Shown: one piece after another, positions 33,068-35,486 of the stretch
How the letters are laid out: each line of letters starts with the position of its first letter
Position numbering within the stretch: the stretch's first letter is position 1
From: Rhodospirillaceae bacterium
Lineage (GTDB): Bacteria > Pseudomonadota > Alphaproteobacteria > Rhodospirillales > Casp-alpha2
Direction of reading: 5' to 3'
Length of the DNA: 35,486 nt
NCBI GenBank assembly: GCA_016845145.1
Contig: JAERTE010000135.1
Span: 1-35,486 of the forward strand
Position numbers and translations under genes: made by a program
Notes under the pieces: model-generated
The model's input: the letters and a program-made list of their open reading frames with translations, nothing else
Databases searched by the model: none
What the model was told of the DNA's origin: nothing

Positions 33068-33454
33068 TTATCCCGTCCGGTCGGTTTTGATGATTTCCGT
33101 CATCGTCACGCCCAATCGATCTTCGACAACAACGACCTCGCCGCGCGCCACCAGTCGGTTGTTGACATAGATATCGATGGCTTCCCCGACTTTGCGATCC
33201 AGTTCCACAACAGCGCCCCGCCCTAGTTTTAGTAGTTGGCTGACTTGCATGGTCGATTTGCCGAGCACCGCCGAAACCTGTACGGGAATATCGTAAACCG
33301 CCTCGAGATCCTTGGCGCTTCTGGGCAGATCGCCGAATTCCGACATGTCGTCGTCGGCTTCGTCGCCGCCCGCATCACCGCCCGCGTCGGCTGCCGGAGC
33401 CGGCAGGTCCACGTCCTCCAGGTTCTCCAGTTCCAGTTCTGAATCTTCGGCCAT
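33068..33454 (-). CDS. fliN: Flagellar motor switch protein FliN
   Basis: FliN forms the bottom of the C-ring, binds FliH and helps set rotation direction. The 128-residue product has an acidic N-terminal half and a typical C-terminal SpoA domain (about 50-125): YDIPVQVSAVLGKSTMQVSQLLKLGRG and VNNRLVARGEVVVVEDRLGVTMTEII. The length is normal for alphaproteobacterial FliN. GGGAGA lies 5 nt before the ATG. fliM is not in the window. Confidence 0.95.
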   Translation of the reverse strand: MAEDSELELENLEDVDLPAPAADAGGDAGGDEADDDMSEFGDLPRSAKDLEAVYDIPVQVSAVLGKSTMQVSQLLKLGRGAVVELDRKVGEAIDIYVNNRLVARGEVVVVEDRLGVTMTEIIKTDRTG

Positions 33455-33494
33455 GTGTTTCTCCCGTATATATCCGCTCTAGGATGCGATCCGC

Positions 33495-34643
33495 TTAGGT
33501 GCCAAGCGGATTGGGGCCGGTGGGTGGTGCGCTTTCCGCTGCCTCAATCTGTGTCTCGGCAGCGGCTTCATCGCCGGCGCTTTCTTCCGGTTGTTCGGGC
33601 TCCAGTATAGCTTCCTCGGCGGGCTCTTCCACGATTCCCGGACCAGCCTGCAGATGGGCGGCGGTCTCATCTACTCCGTTGTCATCGGAAACCGTATCGT
33701 TCGCTTCCGGCATGGGTTCCGATATATCTTCGGACAGCCCGGCTTGATTTTGTTCAGTTGTATCCATGTCATTGATATTCAACGCGTTTTCCTGATGCTC
33801 CGGAAGTGTTTCTGCGGCGTCAACGGTTTCGTTGCTGGCGTCCGGGGGCGTTGTGTCGACACTGGCTTGCGTTTCTTCCGGCCCGCTTGTTTCAACCGCC
33901 GGAGTGGGCTGAACGGCTTCGGAAGCATCGGCGGACGCGATATCGCTGCCCGATTCGGGGTCGATGTCCCGTGTATCATCGCTCGCGGCACTCAGATTGT
34001 GTTCGATAATTTCGTCGACACGCTGCCAAATGACACCCATGTCTCGTTCTGCGCTGCCGCTGCTCCAGGTCAATCGACAATCGCCGATCGGAATATCGGC
34101 GTCATCGATGATCAGAACCTGCCCCTCAAAGTTAGCCGCCTCGGCGAGGGCGGAAATCCGATCATTCAGAGCCTCGGCGATAACGGGATGAACGTGAACC
34201 ATGGCCCTCGGTTCCTCGCGGATCTCCGCGAGCGCTCCACGAACCATATCCTCGATAACCCGAAGCGATTGGGTCTCAGTCAGGTGCGGGAAGCACTTCC
34301 GCGCAATGGCCAGTGCGATGTTGGTTGCGTCATCAAAGAGTTCTGTCGTGGCGACGCCGTTTTGGCGAAACAGATCTTGAAACTTTCCGTCGAGAGCGCT
34401 TAGGGAATCCGAGATTCGGGTTTCAATGGCATCGCTGGCTTCGCGAATGCCTTCTTCCTTTCCTTGGGTGAAGCCTTCATGGCGGGCGGCTTCGAGTTCT
34501 TCTTGTGAAAAAGTGGGCGCCGCTTCCTCTTCTATTTCCTGTTCCAGTTGTTCGGCTTGGGCAGCATCGGCTTGCTCTTTGGCGGCGGCCAAATCAGCCT
34601 CGTCAAAAGATACATTGAACAGGAATTTCTCGAGTTGACCCAT
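33495..34643 (-). CDS. fliH: FliH-like flagellar export regulator with a long acidic tail
   Basis: FliH anchors the FliI ATPase to FliN and restrains it. The N-terminal 220 residues look like FliH: GQLEKFLFNVSFDE at the start, a Glu/Ala/Gln-rich coiled coil, EGFTQGKEEGIREA near 60-70, then VHPVIAEALNDRI, IIDDADIPIGDCRLTWSSGS and RDMGVIWQRVDEII. A tail of about 160 residues follows that is extremely rich in Asp, Glu, Ala, Pro, Ser and Thr and is not part of normal FliH (about 200-240 residues). I choose ATG 34643 because GGAG lies 5 nt upstream; ATG 34682 would add 13 residues. It lies between fliG and fliN. Sequence identity in FliH is low, so position helps the call. Confidence 0.8.
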   Translation of the reverse strand: MGQLEKFLFNVSFDEADLAAAKEQADAAQAEQLEQEIEEEAAPTFSQEELEAARHEGFTQGKEEGIREASDAIETRISDSLSALDGKFQDLFRQNGVATTELFDDATNIALAIARKCFPHLTETQSLRVIEDMVRGALAEIREEPRAMVHVHPVIAEALNDRISALAEAANFEGQVLIIDDADIPIGDCRLTWSSGSAERDMGVIWQRVDEIIEHNLSAASDDTRDIDPESGSDIASADASEAVQPTPAVETSGPEETQASVDTTPPDASNETVDAAETLPEHQENALNINDMDTTEQNQAGLSEDISEPMPEANDTVSDDNGVDETAAHLQAGPGIVEEPAEEAILEPEQPEESAGDEAAAETQIEAAESAPPTGPNPLGT

Positions 34644-34694
34644 TGGTTCTCCGGAACTTGATGATGTTAAAGTCGTCGACATTCAACCACCCCG

Positions 34695-35486
34695 TCAATA
34701 GACGAGTTCGCTTTCCTCGTCGTTTCCGGCGATGACGATCTCGCCGGAATCGGATAACGCCTTGGCAATGGACACGATGGCCGCCTGTGCTTCGTCGACA
34801 TCTTTGAGGCGTACCGCCCCCATGGCTTCCATGTCTTCCTTCATCATCTTGCCGGCGCGCTCCGACATGTTGGCGAAGAACAACTCGCTGACATCGTCGG
34901 ACGAGCCTTTCAAGGCCAGTCCCAGTTGATCCTTTTCCACCTGCCTGAGCAGCATCTGGATGCCGGCCGCATCGACCCGCGCCAGATCGTCAAACGTAAA
35001 CATAAGCTGGCGGATGCGCTCGGCCGCCTCGCGGTTGCGCTCCTCCAGCGACGTCATGAAGCGGTTTTCCGTGGCCCTGTCCAGGTTGTTGAAGATGTCG
35101 GCCATGGTTTCGTGGCTGTCGCGCCTGGCGGTACGCGCCAGGTTGGTCATGAACTCGGAACGCAACGTGCGCTCAACGTGGTCCAGGATATCCTTTTGCA
35201 CCGCTTCCATGCGCAGCATCCGCATGATCACTTCCATGGAGAAGTTCTCGGGCAAAATCGCCAGCACACGCGACGCGTGGTCGGGGCGGATTTTCGACAG
35301 CACCACGGATACGGTCTGCGGGTATTCGTTCTTCAGGTAGTTGGCCAGCACGGCCTCGTTCACGTTGCCCAGCTTGTCCCACATGGTACGGCCCGCGGGG
35401 CCGCGCATTTCTTCCATGATCTGGTTGACGCGGTCTTCGGGCAGCGCGCCCATCAGCAAGCGCTCGGTCGACGATACCGAACCCAC
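34695..35486 (-). CDS. fliG: Flagellar motor switch protein FliG (partial, N-terminus off the right edge)
   Basis: FliG forms the rotor ring that meets the stator. The visible 263 or so residues hold the end of the N-terminal domain, the middle domain with the EHPQ-type motif written [14 protein letters not shown], and the C-terminal torque domain with [61 protein letters not shown] and an acidic ending. Charged residues for stator contact are present. About 75-80 N-terminal residues of a 340-residue family are missing because the window ends; the GTG at the edge is not the real start. It heads the part of the operon seen here, with fliF probably just upstream. Confidence 0.95.
   Translation of the reverse strand: MGSVSSTERLLMGALPEDRVNQIMEEMRGPAGRTMWDKLGNVNEAVLANYLKNEYPQTVSVVLSKIRPDHASRVLAILPENFSMEVIMRMLRMEAVQKDILDHVERTLRSEFMTNLARTARRDSHETMADIFNNLDRATENRFMTSLEERNREAAERIRQLMFTFDDLARVDAAGIQMLLRQVEKDQLGLALKGSSDDVSELFFANMSERAGKMMKEDMEAMGAVRLKDVDEAQAAIVSIAKALSDSGEIVIAGNDEESELVY

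Noticed and set aside
34695..35486. EYPQ in place of EHPQ in FliG as an anomaly
   Set aside because: To my knowledge this variant is common in alphaproteobacterial FliG, so it is not unusual.

Overview
The window reads as chromosomal DNA of a polarly flagellated alphaproteobacterium, most likely in or near the Rhodospirillales. The main reasons are an almost textbook CtrA (Asp51, conserved winged-helix domain), a ChpT-type phosphotransferase, FlbD as the flagellar sigma-54 activator, FlhF/FlhG, and TTAACCAT and GANTC motifs in front of ctrA. The DNA is moderately GC-rich and tightly packed. I saw no tRNA, rRNA, insertion sequence, phage gene or CRISPR array. The longest stretch without a gene is 258 bp (3262-3519), which holds the cheA promoter region.

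Layout, left to right. (1) 1-2071: molybdenum/tungsten and formate dehydrogenase maturation. A partial tungstate permease gene (tupB) is divergent from an fdhD-mobA pair that overlaps by 4 bp. (2) 2185-9767: signalling. A SiaC-like (DUF1987) phosphoprotein gene and chpT are followed by cheA (hybrid kinase with two CheW-like domains and a receiver), cheY, cheB and cheR. These converge on ctrA, which lies on the minus strand. No separate cheW or chemoreceptor gene is present. (3) 9932-20704: acyl-CoA metabolism. An IclR regulator and a crotonase (minus strand) are divergent from an operon with an ADP-forming acyl-CoA synthetase, an SLC13-type anion transporter, PaaF-, PaaH- and PaaJ-type beta-oxidation enzymes, a GcdH-like dehydrogenase and a TauD-family dioxygenase. 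The set fits uptake of a dicarboxylate such as adipate, activation to its CoA ester and oxidation to succinyl-CoA plus acetyl-CoA. (4) 20718-21887: a subtilisin-like lipoprotein protease. (5) 21977-24794: fliI, fliJ and a secreted protein of unknown function. (6) 24805-35486, minus strand: a long flagellar operon transcribed leftwards as fliG (partial), fliH, fliN, a motA-like gene, flbD, flhA, flhF, flhG, a fliK-like gene and a small QueF-like gene.

Functionally the window joins the CtrA phosphorelay (ChpT, CtrA), a chemotaxis pathway (CheA/Y/B/R) and flagellar export, switch, stator and placement genes. A TTAACCAT half-site lies upstream of both ctrA and fliI, which suggests that CtrA controls itself and flagellar export genes.

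The points most worth a second look are: a GcdH homologue with Leu in place of the Tyr next to the catalytic Glu, inside an apparent adipate operon; a repeated 26-residue element in the CheA linker where the P2 domain would be; three TTGGYCAA boxes, one of them covering the predicted cheA -35; an FdhD whose CxxC motif is in a different place; a SiaC-ChpT gene pair; and a QueF-fold protein that has lost its catalytic residues. All assignments come from reading translated sequence and remembered family motifs; no database search was run.
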